A DNA stretch of 64,000 nt from Streptomyces alboflavus (GTDB taxonomy: Bacteria > Actinomycetota > Actinomycetes > Streptomycetales > Streptomycetaceae), in assembly GCF_000716675.1 (NCBI RefSeq), contig NZ_JNXT01000042.1, positions 1 through 64,000 on the forward strand, in the 5' to 3' direction. Position 1 is the first letter of the stretch, and every line of letters begins with the position of its first letter. Shown here piece after piece: positions 1 to 7,260 of this stretch. The translations under genes were made by a program, and so were the position numbers. Below the pieces are notes generated by a model, which was given only the letters and a program-made list of their open reading frames with translations, made no database searches and was not told the DNA's origin.

Positions 1-248
1 GGGGTGTGGGGGGTCACGTGGGTGCGGGGGGCGGCGGGATGTGCTGCCGGAGAAGTGAGGGGGACCTGTGTACGAGCCGGGCCGGCAGCGGGCCCGGGAG
101 CGCCTGGGGCACTCGCCTCCGTGCGGACGGCCGACGCGCTCATCGGCGCCGTGCCCTCATCAGGCCTGCTCGTTCCCGTCCTCGCGCCCGGCTGCGCGCC
201 CAGGTCCCGGAGCACGTCGCGCTGCCAGTCGTCCCGTCCTTGTGCCAT
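1..248 (-). CDS. N-terminal part of an unidentified protein downstream of eccD (runs off left edge)
   Basis: An ATG at 246-248 is preceded by a strong GGAGG eight bases upstream, and the frame stays open to the window edge, giving about 82 residues. The start reads MAQGRDDWQRDVLRDLGAQ and becomes rich in Pro, Ala, Thr and Ser. It begins 12 bases after the eccD stop, so it is probably in the same operon. A hydrophilic Pro/Ala-rich start next to eccD would fit an ESX-associated MinD-like ATPase (EspI type), but the diagnostic part lies outside the window. Function is not assigned. Confidence 0.6.
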   Translation of the reverse strand, partial: MAQGRDDWQRDVLRDLGAQPGARTGTSRPDEGTAPMSASAVRTEASAPGAPGPAAGPARTQVPLTSPAAHPAAPRTHVTPHT

Positions 249-260
249 GTTCCGCACCTC

Positions 261-1589
261 CTACGCGAAGGTGTCGAGCAGACGCCCGTACACACCGAAC
301 ACACCGAGCAGCAGCGGCACGAGCGCGATCACGCCCACCGACTCCAGGACGTCCCCGAAACGCCGCAGCCGCACCCGCACGTGCTCGGCGGGTCGTACGG
401 CGAGTACGAGAAGCGGAGCCGCGGCGAGCACGACGAGCAGCACGAGCGGCCCCGCCACGCCGGAGTGCTCCTGCCACACCCACACCAGCCGCACCACGAC
501 GACGGCCGCGGCAAGCAGCAGCCCGACCACCTCGGCGCTCAGCGGAAACGCCCGTGCCCGCAGCGCGAGAACGAGCGCGACGGCCACGGCGAGCAGCACC
601 TCCCAGACCGAGACGTCGTCCGGTTCGCTCAGGGTGAGAACACCCGCGACCGTGGCGGACCCCGCGAGGACGAGGGTCGCGAGCACGAGCCCGCGGTGTG
701 TGGCGGCCAACGCGCTGCCGACCTCGTACCGGCTGACGGACACTCCGCCCGAACGCCGGTCGTCGAGTCCGGCGAGCCCCGACGTCATCAGCGCGAGCCG
801 CGGCAGCACGCCCAGGGCGACCACGGACAGGACGCCGAGCACAGCCCCCACGCGGGCACCGTCGTTCTGGAGCCCGAGGGCTGCCTCCCAGGCGACACCG
901 CACCCCGCGAGTGCCCCGGCGCCGACAAGCGCGCCTCGCCCGACGGGCGTGCACCAGCCCAGCAGAGCGAGGGCCACAGCGACAGCGCCACCGACCCCGG
1001 CCAACTGTGCGCCGGCTCCCCACCCATGGGCGTCGCCCAGAGTCCAGGCCCCGAACACCCCGAGCGCACCGGCCACAGATATGAGCGTGACAGCCAGACT
1101 CGTACGCCGAACCCGCCCGAACACCATCCCAAGGAGGGCTGCGCCCCCGGCAACTCCCAGCAGCCCACCCCCCACACGAGCCCCGTCGAACTCGCCCCGG
1201 GCCAGCACTCCTGCGACGAGCGCCCACGCCACGACAGCGCCACCGCACACCACCTGCCGAGCCCGGTCGCCCCACCGCCAGGCCCGCACGTCCAAGTCCT
1301 CGGCAGCCTCGTCCGTCACGTCATGCACGACAGGCGCAGACGGTGCGTCCTCCACCCGCACCAGCCGCAGCACCGCGCCGTCGACGACGCCCACCGACTC
1401 CAGCGTGCCGTCCTGCGGCAGCACAGACCCGTCCGCGGCCACGAGATGCCGCAGCGCGGGCCGGTCCCCCACCTGATCGTCCAACAGCCGCATGACTTCA
1501 GGCAGCAACAGCCCGATCGGCTCCTGAGAAGGCAGTACGAGATCCACTCGCCGCCGCTCCCCCACCAAGGTCACCCGACTCAACGTCAC
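261..1589 (-). CDS. eccD: EccD-family integral membrane protein of the type VII secretion system
   Basis: The first 80 residues look like the ubiquitin-like (YukD) domain of EccD, with a short hydrophilic linker after it. The remainder is a chain of about eleven hydrophobic helices, the classic EccD layout. EccD forms the central pore-lining part of the ESX inner-membrane complex. The frame is open up to a possible ATG at 1715, but that start overlaps the upstream gene. A GTG at 1589 with AGGG just upstream gives 442 residues, close to the family size, and the sequence then begins directly at the ubiquitin-like fold (VTLVGERRRVDLVLP). No eccB, eccC or eccE is visible; they would lie outside the window. 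Confidence 0.88.
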   Translation of the reverse strand: MTLSRVTLVGERRRVDLVLPSQEPIGLLLPEVMRLLDDQVGDRPALRHLVAADGSVLPQDGTLESVGVVDGAVLRLVRVEDAPSAPVVHDVTDEAAEDLDVRAWRWGDRARQVVCGGAVVAWALVAGVLARGEFDGARVGGGLLGVAGGAALLGMVFGRVRRTSLAVTLISVAGALGVFGAWTLGDAHGWGAGAQLAGVGGAVAVALALLGWCTPVGRGALVGAGALAGCGVAWEAALGLQNDGARVGAVLGVLSVVALGVLPRLALMTSGLAGLDDRRSGGVSVSRYEVGSALAATHRGLVLATLVLAGSATVAGVLTLSEPDDVSVWEVLLAVAVALVLALRARAFPLSAEVVGLLLAAAVVVVRLVWVWQEHSGVAGPLVLLVVLAAAPLLVLAVRPAEHVRVRLRRFGDVLESVGVIALVPLLLGVFGVYGRLLDTFA

Positions 1590-1641
1590 ACGACCCTGGT
1601 TACGGCTCAATGCCCCCGCAGATATCACAAGTTCGAACCTA

Positions 1642-1938
1642 TCACCGAGAAGTGGGACTCGTAGAGGGCGATTCGGACACACCATCCGAAGAAGTGCGGG
1701 TAACGCCGGGCGCATTCCCTCCCGGCTTCTCCTTCATCACCCGGTGCGACACAAAGGACCACCCCACACACCCCGCACACAACACAGCGGCGATCACAAT
1801 CCCGGCGAACCCCTTCCCCACCCGCTCATCCACGGACCGCCGCTGCCGCTCACCCCCGAACAACAACGCATCCCGAAGCCGCCGCCGCCGAACGGAGACG
1901 GACTCCAACAACTGACTGTCGTAGTCCTGAGCAGCCAT
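1642..1938 (-). CDS. Small single-pass membrane protein upstream of eccD
   Basis: This 98-residue protein has a basic N-terminal half (RRRRLRDALLFGGERQRR), one membrane helix around residues 45-62 (GIVIAAVLCAGCVGWSF) and a Ser/Thr/Pro tail. The ATG at 1938 has GAGGGA five bases upstream; an overlapping GTG three bases earlier is less well placed. The stop lies 52 bases before the eccD start, so co-transcription is likely. The basic cytosolic segment followed by one helix recalls the N-terminus of EccB-type proteins, but the large periplasmic domain is absent. It is best treated as an uncharacterised small ESX accessory membrane protein. Confidence 0.7.
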   Translation of the reverse strand: MAAQDYDSQLLESVSVRRRRLRDALLFGGERQRRSVDERVGKGFAGIVIAAVLCAGCVGWSFVSHRVMKEKPGGNAPGVTRTSSDGVSESPSTSPTSR

Positions 1939-1986
1939 CACATTCCCTCACGCGTCATGCCAGCAGTGCCCTTGGGGCGCACACGT

Positions 1987-2373
1987 TCAGCCGACAACGC
2001 TGACGTGCAGCACTTCGAGAAGCGAGGCGCAAACGGCACACGGCTGTGCGGGCTTCCCGTGGCCAGGGTCACCCTCCGGACGAATCAGGCGGGACATCAT
2101 CGCGGCGCCTTCAAAGTGCGGGACGGCTTCCGCGATGGTCGTGGCGCGCCCATCTCCCCGTTCTGCATCAAGACGCCACAACTGGTCTGAAACAAGCGCC
2201 GATTCGGCACACCTCTCGTTGAAACCCTGCCTCTGCCTCGCCGGTAGGGAGCCAACGAACTCCCGCACCGCTGGATGCAGGTTCGGCTGCTCCGCCCCGA
2301 CAAGGCTGGTCTGGCTGACGACAATGCCTCCCACGAGCAGGGATGACGCGACTGTCGGATATTGCTCAAACAA
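1987..2373 (-). CDS. YwqJ-type deaminase domain protein (orphan toxin-like domain)
   Basis: The protein carries the two motifs of the nucleotide/nucleic-acid deaminase fold: Cys-Ala-Glu (C55, E57 from the chosen start) and Pro-Cys-x-x-Cys (C112, C115), the expected zinc ligands and proton donor. The surrounding sequence (LVSDQLWRLDAERGDGR, HFEGAAMMSRLIR) fits YwqJ-related deaminases, usually the C-terminal toxin domain of secreted polymorphic toxins. Here it stands alone, with no export domain. A TTG at 2373, six bases after GCGGAGG, overlaps the stop of the SUKH-3 gene by eight bases, which implies translational coupling; an open frame also reaches 2406. It may be a displaced toxin tip or a domesticated enzyme. 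Confidence 0.75.
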   Translation of the reverse strand: MFEQYPTVASSLLVGGIVVSQTSLVGAEQPNLHPAVREFVGSLPARQRQGFNERCAESALVSDQLWRLDAERGDGRATTIAEAVPHFEGAAMMSRLIRPEGDPGHGKPAQPCAVCASLLEVLHVSVVG

Positions 2374-2842
2374 AGAAATCCTCCGCGTCCACTTCTTCGG
2401 CATCACTCAGGAAGTGATGAAGGGCTTCTTGTGTATTCGATCCCCAGAAGTAGGCCCCGGTGTGGTGAAGGAAGAAGAATCGACCACTCTCGTCGACCAG
2501 CAGGGGGTCGAAATCGTGTGAATCGTGCCCGACTGGAAAGAGTTGGCGCCCGAGGTTCTCGCCCAATTCCGTGATGAGAGCAGCATCTCCGTCAAACCCA
2601 ACGGTCGGCTTCATCTCCAGAGCGAGGCCCCCTCGAGGGTGTGTAAGAGTCAGCAGCCCGAAGGAGCGGATCACTCGGACTGCCGGATCGTTCGGCATCA
2701 AAGGATACCCCTGCCGCTCGGCGTCTCGCAGGCGCACACCGATCAACCGGTCGGCCTCAGCTTCGCCGATGTCCCGCCCGGGAGACCAACCGCTCAGCTC
2801 CAGCCACTCACGCACCGTTGACGACAGGCCACTGGTATCCAT
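2366..2842 (-). CDS. SUKH-3 family immunity protein
   Basis: The 158-residue product has the signature order of SUKH-3 proteins: an opening LxxSGWSPGRDI segment, a central strand-rich part and a late FGLLT...GGLALEM region. Known SUKH proteins neutralise polymorphic toxins, and SUKH-3 members are repeatedly paired with YwqJ-type deaminases. That is the arrangement here, since the deaminase starts inside the last codons of this gene. It lies 33 bases after another immunity candidate, so two immunity genes stand in series behind the toxin at 3274-5415. The ATG at 2842 follows an AGAGG box. Confidence 0.8.
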   Translation of the reverse strand: MDTSGLSSTVREWLELSGWSPGRDIGEAEADRLIGVRLRDAERQGYPLMPNDPAVRVIRSFGLLTLTHPRGGLALEMKPTVGFDGDAALITELGENLGRQLFPVGHDSHDFDPLLVDESGRFFFLHHTGAYFWGSNTQEALHHFLSDAEEVDAEDFFV

Positions 2843-2875
2843 CCTCTGTTTCCGTCACATCCAGCGTCAGCCCTT

Positions 2876-3259
2876 TCACCATCTCGCCTCTACATATTCC
2901 AGGACTTCCAGGAGCCTTGAGTGCTCCACATTTGGCATCGAGTACCCTCGCTCTCGAATGCGAGCAAGGAAGGCTTCGGGAAGCTGAATATGATGGGCTC
3001 GCACATAGTGCCACAGGTCACCACGCCACAGCCAATCACCGTCCGTGTAAATGGAGTCTCCTCCCAGGATCTGCCCCTCTGGCTCGAGGGCGTCTTGCGA
3101 GGAGCCCATAACCGAGAGGATCTCATGTCCTGCACGGAGATAGCTCGCAATATCATCTTGGTCAGCGTACCCACAGGGCCCTAGAAATTCGCTCACGCTA
3201 CCGCGGGGCGGGCCGAATTTCGGCGACCAGAGTTCCTTGAAGTGGTCTGCAATCAGCAC
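2876..3259 (-). CDS. Putative immunity protein for the adjacent ESX toxin
   Basis: A 127-residue hydrophilic acidic protein starts at GTG 3259, 14 bases after the stop of the toxin gene. That position, directly downstream on the same strand, is where cognate immunity genes sit. It contains an aromatic-rich stretch (SIYTDGDWLWRGDLWHYV) and a C-terminal helical part (LPEAFLARIRERG). I believe this pattern recurs in small Streptomyces proteins next to toxins, but I cannot assign a named family. Base composition is visibly less GC-rich than the flanking ESX genes, as expected for exchanged immunity genes. No signal peptide or membrane helix is seen, so it probably acts in the cytosol. Confidence 0.7.
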   Translation of the reverse strand: MLIADHFKELWSPKFGPPRGSVSEFLGPCGYADQDDIASYLRAGHEILSVMGSSQDALEPEGQILGGDSIYTDGDWLWRGDLWHYVRAHHIQLPEAFLARIRERGYSMPNVEHSRLLEVLEYVEARW

Positions 3260-3273
3260 AGAGGTCTCTGTTT

Positions 3274-5415
3274 CTACTTGACGAGCGGAAGAAAGATCCG
3301 CCAGTACCCATTGTCTGCGATCGTAGGCGTCTGTCCGGGTCCACGCAGCGGCGCGACACCGACCTTGTTGGTTGGCGCCATCACGGGCACGCCAAGTTCA
3401 TTCGCGAGCTCTTGCGCTGCCGGGTTGTGCCGGACGTTTCGTGTAATGGAGAGCGAGTCAGCCGCCGATGGCACCTCACTGAATTCACCTGGAACTCCAT
3501 CTGCTCCATCGCTTTTCGCCCACGCATCTGAGGCCCCATGCGGCACGTCCACAACTCTATTATCGCAAAGCCATCCGGTGTGGCACGAGAGGAGTCGCAC
3601 CGGCCCGCCACCATAGCCAGGATTATTTCTAATTGCTTCGGCTATATGAGAGGGGTGCACATCACCGACAGGAAATCCAACACCTGACTCATTGACGTGA
3701 CCAGGCACGAAAAATCCTCGATCATTGCCATGGACTACGGCATCGTGATAACCATCCAACGGCTTTGCGAGGTCGAAGTTTATAAGGGTACTTCGATCGT
3801 AGCCGATGGCTGTCGCATCGTCTCGGAAGTAGACATGGTCTCCCGTCGCCAGCACGATGTCGCCTGGCTCTTTGGGAGGGGCAGGAACCGACGACTCGGG
3901 TGCGACCCGGTCTTCGTAGTCACGGCGAGTTCCCATGGCATGCGTGTCAGCGATGTCGTGACGCCCGTACCCGGTCAGGTCTGTCGGGTCGGCTGTTGAG
4001 TTGGCTGGACCATGCCTCCCATCACGCGCCAGGTCGTGACTGCCGTTGTTTGCCGAGTGGTTGGCCGCCGCGCCAGCGAACTCCCTCTGCCCTTGCCCGG
4101 CTTCGTCCATGCGCCCCAGCGCCGTGCCGTGCTCATCCACAATGACGCCCTCACGCGTCATGAAGATCGTGTCGCCCTTGCGGTTGACGTACGCCCGCGC
4201 ATCGTCGGGCACAGCCGCAGGGCGCGCAGGGACGTCCGAGCCTCGCTCCGCCAGCCGGTACGGTCCGCCGGCCATGTCCGCGTACCCGCCCGAGCGCATA
4301 CTCCTCAGCGGCGCCATCAGGTCGCCGACCTTGGTCACCCCGAACTGGACACCCTTGGCGGCGTAAGTGAACGGATCCACCGCCCGCCCGAACTTTCCGA
4401 TCGCCGAAACCGTCTTCGCCGCCGCACCCGTCTTCGCCGCGGAGCCCGCGCCCCGCGTCGCCACGATCGTGACGGCGTTGAAGCCGACCAGGCCTCCGGC
4501 CCGTGCCGGGTTCTTGCTCCACTGGTCGTACGCGATCAGGCCCTTGCCCGTGTCGACGACGGCCCGGCGGGAGTCCCGCAGCCAGCCGGGCAGTTGCTCG
4601 TCCTTGGCCATCCAGAACAGCCCGCCCACAGGGGTCATGGTGAGCGAGAGACCGGTGCCCAGCTTGGCCAGGTTCTTCCACGCCTCCCCAGCGGCGCCCC
4701 AACCGTCCCGGCCCGCCAGCGTCCCGAGCGCCTTCATCGTGCCGCCGACGCCGTCCACGAAGAAGCCTTTGCCGACGTCCAGCGCCTTGTGGGCCAGCCA
4801 GTCCAGCCCGTCCCGCTCCTTCTCGACCTTGCCGCCCCAGGGAAACTTCTCCGCCTGGTCGAGGACTCTGTCGGTGTAGCCGTACGTGCCGCAACTGCTG
4901 GTGCCGTCGTCGCTGAGCGTCAGCCGAATGCCGCCGACCAGCGCGGTGATCGCGTTGTGGCAGTCCATTTCGGCGATGCGGAAGGTCTGCGTGTAGCCCT
5001 TGACCTCCTCCACCAACCGGTTGTTGTGTTCGCGCTTGTCGTCGTCCTTGCGCCAGTCGTCATCGGTGGAGATCTCATCGATGTAGAAGGCGCTGGCCTC
5101 CGTCTGGAGATCCTTGAGCTTCTTCACGATCGGCCGCACACGGGTCGCGTACCTGCTGAGTGCCTGGGCCACCTTCTCCAGGTCGTCGGCGAACGCGTCC
5201 GTCTTCGTCTGCACCGGTTTCGTCGTGGCGAACAGCTGCTCCGCCTCCGGCGCCTCGTAGAACGCGGAGAGTCCCTGGAAGTCGGAGTGGACGTCCCCGC
5301 CGGCGTCACGGAACTGCGACGCCTCGCGCCGCAGGTCCGCCACGTCCCGCTCAAGCTGCTCCAGGTCGCCGGTGAACTGCGGTATCCCATTGGGGTCGAT
5401 GGGCTCGTTGCTCAT
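3274..5415 (-). CDS. ESX-secreted polymorphic toxin with a clan CD peptidase-like C-terminal domain
   Basis: A 713-residue multi-domain toxin. Residues 10-115 match the T7SS-secreted helical signal domain (IPQFTGDLEQL..., AFYEAPEAEQLFATT). Residues 190-400 form a glycine-rich, partly hydrophobic middle region. A junction motif follows near 410-435 (YVNRKGDTIFMTREGVIVDEHG) that the second toxin (12027-14180) also has. The tip differs: His562 in VVHGND and Cys611 in RLLSCHTG, then AQELANELGVPVMAPT. This His-Gly plus Ser-Cys spacing resembles clan CD cysteine peptidases such as C80-type autoprocessing toxins. The DNA is less GC-rich in the tip. The start overlaps the upstream DUF6507-type gene by ATGA. 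Toxin status is confident; catalytic class is inference. Confidence 0.78.
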   Translation of the reverse strand: MSNEPIDPNGIPQFTGDLEQLERDVADLRREASQFRDAGGDVHSDFQGLSAFYEAPEAEQLFATTKPVQTKTDAFADDLEKVAQALSRYATRVRPIVKKLKDLQTEASAFYIDEISTDDDWRKDDDKREHNNRLVEEVKGYTQTFRIAEMDCHNAITALVGGIRLTLSDDGTSSCGTYGYTDRVLDQAEKFPWGGKVEKERDGLDWLAHKALDVGKGFFVDGVGGTMKALGTLAGRDGWGAAGEAWKNLAKLGTGLSLTMTPVGGLFWMAKDEQLPGWLRDSRRAVVDTGKGLIAYDQWSKNPARAGGLVGFNAVTIVATRGAGSAAKTGAAAKTVSAIGKFGRAVDPFTYAAKGVQFGVTKVGDLMAPLRSMRSGGYADMAGGPYRLAERGSDVPARPAAVPDDARAYVNRKGDTIFMTREGVIVDEHGTALGRMDEAGQGQREFAGAAANHSANNGSHDLARDGRHGPANSTADPTDLTGYGRHDIADTHAMGTRRDYEDRVAPESSVPAPPKEPGDIVLATGDHVYFRDDATAIGYDRSTLINFDLAKPLDGYHDAVVHGNDRGFFVPGHVNESGVGFPVGDVHPSHIAEAIRNNPGYGGGPVRLLSCHTGWLCDNRVVDVPHGASDAWAKSDGADGVPGEFSEVPSAADSLSITRNVRHNPAAQELANELGVPVMAPTNKVGVAPLRGPGQTPTIADNGYWRIFLPLVK

Positions 5416-5843
5416 CTCTTGCCACCTCCGTCACCGCCGCCGCCCTTGACCCCGGGCATGTCGGGCACGATGCCGTTGATGGCGTCACGGTTCCTGCTCG
5501 CGGCCATCCTCAGGTCGCCCTCCACGTACTCCTTCGTGGCCAGGTGCGCGCCGAGCAGAGAACTCGCGGCACGCCGCGAGATGTACCGCAGGTCCTCGTT
5601 CCACTGCCGGGCGAACACCCCAAGGGCCGAGGCAACCGGCCCCTGTATCCCACCCTTGCCGTCTTTGTCCGGCTTCCCGTCCCCCTCGTGTCCCCCCTCG
5701 GCGATCGTGCCCGCCGAAGCCGCCGCACTCGGCAACGTCTCCTGCATGTTCTGACCGGCCTTCGCCATACGCTCAGCCGAACCGCCGGCCCGCTTCAGTA
5801 CGTTGCCGACCCCACCGGGCTCGATGTCCCACGCCGTCACCAC
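5412..5843 (-). CDS. DUF6507-type ESX-associated small protein
   Basis: A 143-residue protein with a WDIEPGGVG opening, a helical WXG-like body (ISRRAASSLLGAHLATKEYVEGD) and a glycine-rich tail. It resembles proteins labelled DUF6507, found beside Esx pairs and secreted toxins in Streptomyces. The stop overlaps the toxin start by four bases (ATGA), so the two are translationally coupled. The likely role is as a partner or chaperone that pairs with the toxin signal domain for export; this is inferred from context. A homologous gene at 14177-14569 occupies the same place in the second cassette. Two consecutive GTG codons at 5843 and 5840 can serve as the start. Confidence 0.7.
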   Translation of the reverse strand: MVTAWDIEPGGVGNVLKRAGGSAERMAKAGQNMQETLPSAAASAGTIAEGGHEGDGKPDKDGKGGIQGPVASALGVFARQWNEDLRYISRRAASSLLGAHLATKEYVEGDLRMAASRNRDAINGIVPDMPGVKGGGGDGGGKR

Positions 5844-5945
5844 ACGCCCCCTTGACTCCCCTGATCCCCGTCAGCCGGACCGCGCCGTGTCACGCGGCCT
5901 GACCATGAAGTCCCCTGCTTCCTGTTCCGTGCTCCGAACTGCGGG

Positions 5946-6257
5946 TCAGCCGATGTTGTTGACCGCCGCCCGCGCCCGCGACAGCGTGGTCTGCGCCGTC
6001 CCGTCGTTCTCCTCCAACGTCGAACGTACGAGCCGGATGATCTCCCGGACCTCGTTCGCCGCGTTGTTCCAGCGCACTTCCTTGCCGTGGTACTCGTCCG
6101 ACACACCATCGGCCTGATAGTCCGCCATCGCCGCCTTCACCGCCCGGTCCCGATCACCGAGCACCCGCTCCAGATTCCCGATGATGATGTGCAGACTGCC
6201 CTGCACATCAGCAGACGCACCCGTGTCGTACGAACGCCGATCCTGATTCCCCGCCAT
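5946..6257 (-). CDS. Esx-type (ESAT-6 family) small secreted protein, copy 1
   Basis: A 103-residue helical protein (GSLHIIIGNLERVL ... EVRWNNAANEVREIIRLV) of the ESAT-6-like group annotated in Streptomyces as pore-forming ESAT-6 family. The WNN turn takes the place of the WXG hinge between two helices. The ATG at 6257 has GGGGAG about eight bases upstream. It lies 50 bases after the partner Esx gene and is expected to form a heterodimer exported by the ESX machinery. It differs from the copy at 14625-14936 by a single residue (Gly20 here, Ser20 there). Transcription continues into the DUF6507-type gene and the toxin. Confidence 0.82.
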   Translation of the reverse strand: MAGNQDRRSYDTGASADVQGSLHIIIGNLERVLGDRDRAVKAAMADYQADGVSDEYHGKEVRWNNAANEVREIIRLVRSTLEENDGTAQTTLSRARAAVNNIG

Positions 6258-6307
6258 GACAAACCACTCCCCGTGGCGATGTGTTGAAGGTCTTGAGTTC
6301 GGGACCG

Positions 6308-6637
6308 TCAGCCGGAGAAACGGGCCGCCTGGAAATTCGCCGCCCCCATGTTCTTGTGCGCGTTGTCCGACTGCTCCTGCACACCCGTACCGAACGCCTC
6401 GTCCATCCCCGCCTGACCACCCAAAATCGACGACAACGAACCATTCAACGCAGCCGTGATCTCATCCGCCCGCAACTTGAACGAATCAAACGTCGCCTTA
6501 CCCGCACCGTTGAACTTCCCCTCCAACGGCTCCGCAGCAGACACCAACCCCCGAATCAACGACCCCAGATCATCACTCGACCCAGACGTCTGCTTCCCCA
6601 ACACAGACAGCGTCGTCTCACCCATGTCGAACTTCAC
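6308..6637 (-). CDS. Esx-type partner protein (WXG100 superfamily-like), copy 1
   Basis: A 109-residue helical protein starting at GTG 6637 (MKFDMGETTLSVLG), with a conserved tail AHKNMGAANFQAARFSG. It opens the cassette and lies directly upstream of the ESAT-6-like gene, so the two probably form the Esx heterodimer. No tryptophan hinge is present, so membership in WXG100 is by size, helical pattern and position. It differs from the copy at 14994-15323 at one residue (Gly30 here, Ala30 there). The nucleotide sequences differ at roughly a dozen mostly synonymous sites, and a long upstream block is shared (6722-6785). Confidence 0.8.
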   Translation of the reverse strand: MKFDMGETTLSVLGKQTSGSSDDLGSLIRGLVSAAEPLEGKFNGAGKATFDSFKLRADEITAALNGSLSSILGGQAGMDEAFGTGVQEQSDNAHKNMGAANFQAARFSG

Positions 6638-6721
6638 GAACCCACACCCCCGCTTCGCTCGAACTCACAACTTCGGCTGGATAGTTGACCGGCACAACAA
6701 CATCACGTCGCGCTCACCAGT

Positions 6722-6785
6722 CACTCACGCCCCGTAGCGCATCGAACATACCGTCCCACATCACATTGCAAGCGCAACGCAGTTG
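6722..6785 (-). promoter_or_regulatory. Conserved 64-bp block upstream of Esx cassette 1 (candidate promoter/operator)
   Basis: This block matches 15406-15469, the same distance upstream of cassette 2, with few differences. On the minus strand it contains TTGC-N4-GCAA (TTGCGCTTGCAA here, TTGCGTCTGCAA in copy 2), a small inverted repeat kept despite changes in its centre, followed by TGTGATGTGGGA and TTCGATGCGCTACG. A second shared stretch lies at 6681-6706. No convincing -10/-35 pair was fixed. The rest of the 294-base gap to 6931 shows nothing else. Confidence 0.5.
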
Positions 6786-6931
6786 AGCGTGAGGCCGAGT
6801 GATTGCGCCAACATCAGCTTCAGGCTCAGTCACCCTTGCCCGGCCCCTCTCGAACAGTTCAAACGCCGCGGCAGGCCCAGGGTCGGCTGGACAGCAAGCC
6901 CGCCACCGGAACCCCACTCTTCACCGACGGC

Positions 6932-7135
6932 TCAGGTGCAGCCGCTCGGCGAGGCGCCGCACCCGAAGAGGAAGACCGCATCGCCGCGCTGACCACCTTG
7001 CGTCCACTGGGTGCTTTGCGGGTTCACGGAGCCGCCTTCGGGAGGAGCGGGCAGGGCGGAGGTGGTCGTCGCGCCAAGGACCATGAATGAGACGGCGGCG
7101 ACAGCGGCCAGTGTCAGGACTCTTGCGGTACGCAC
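6932..7135 (-). CDS. Small secreted peptide precursor
   Basis: A 67-residue product from GTG 7135, with AAAGG eight bases upstream. It has a textbook signal peptide: basic start (VRTARVL), hydrophobic core (TLAAVAAVSFMVLG) and a small-residue cleavage site near TTSALP. The predicted mature part is about 40 residues and ends in two cysteines (FLFGCGASPSGCT) that could form one disulfide. It is not a recognisable chaplin. Neighbours are the ATPase-fold regulator upstream and the Esx cassette beyond. The frame extends further upstream, but only this start gives a signal peptide. Function unknown. Confidence 0.55.
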   Translation of the reverse strand: MRTARVLTLAAVAAVSFMVLGATTTSALPAPPEGGSVNPQSTQWTQGGQRGDAVFLFGCGASPSGCT

Positions 7136-7260
7136 AGGGGCGGCCTTTCGAGTTGCCGTACGGCCCGGCCGTAGCGCCGAACCGGACGCCCACACTTCCG
7201 GGAGCACGCTCCGACCCGAAACCGGCGCACCGGGCGGGCCCCTGCGCCCTCGGGCACCAC

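Noticed and set aside
4012-5754. Long plus-strand reading frame opposite the first toxin
   Set aside because: It is the GC-driven antisense shadow of the toxin and DUF6507-type genes; the sequence is Arg/Pro/Val-rich without domains, and the minus-strand genes have clear families.
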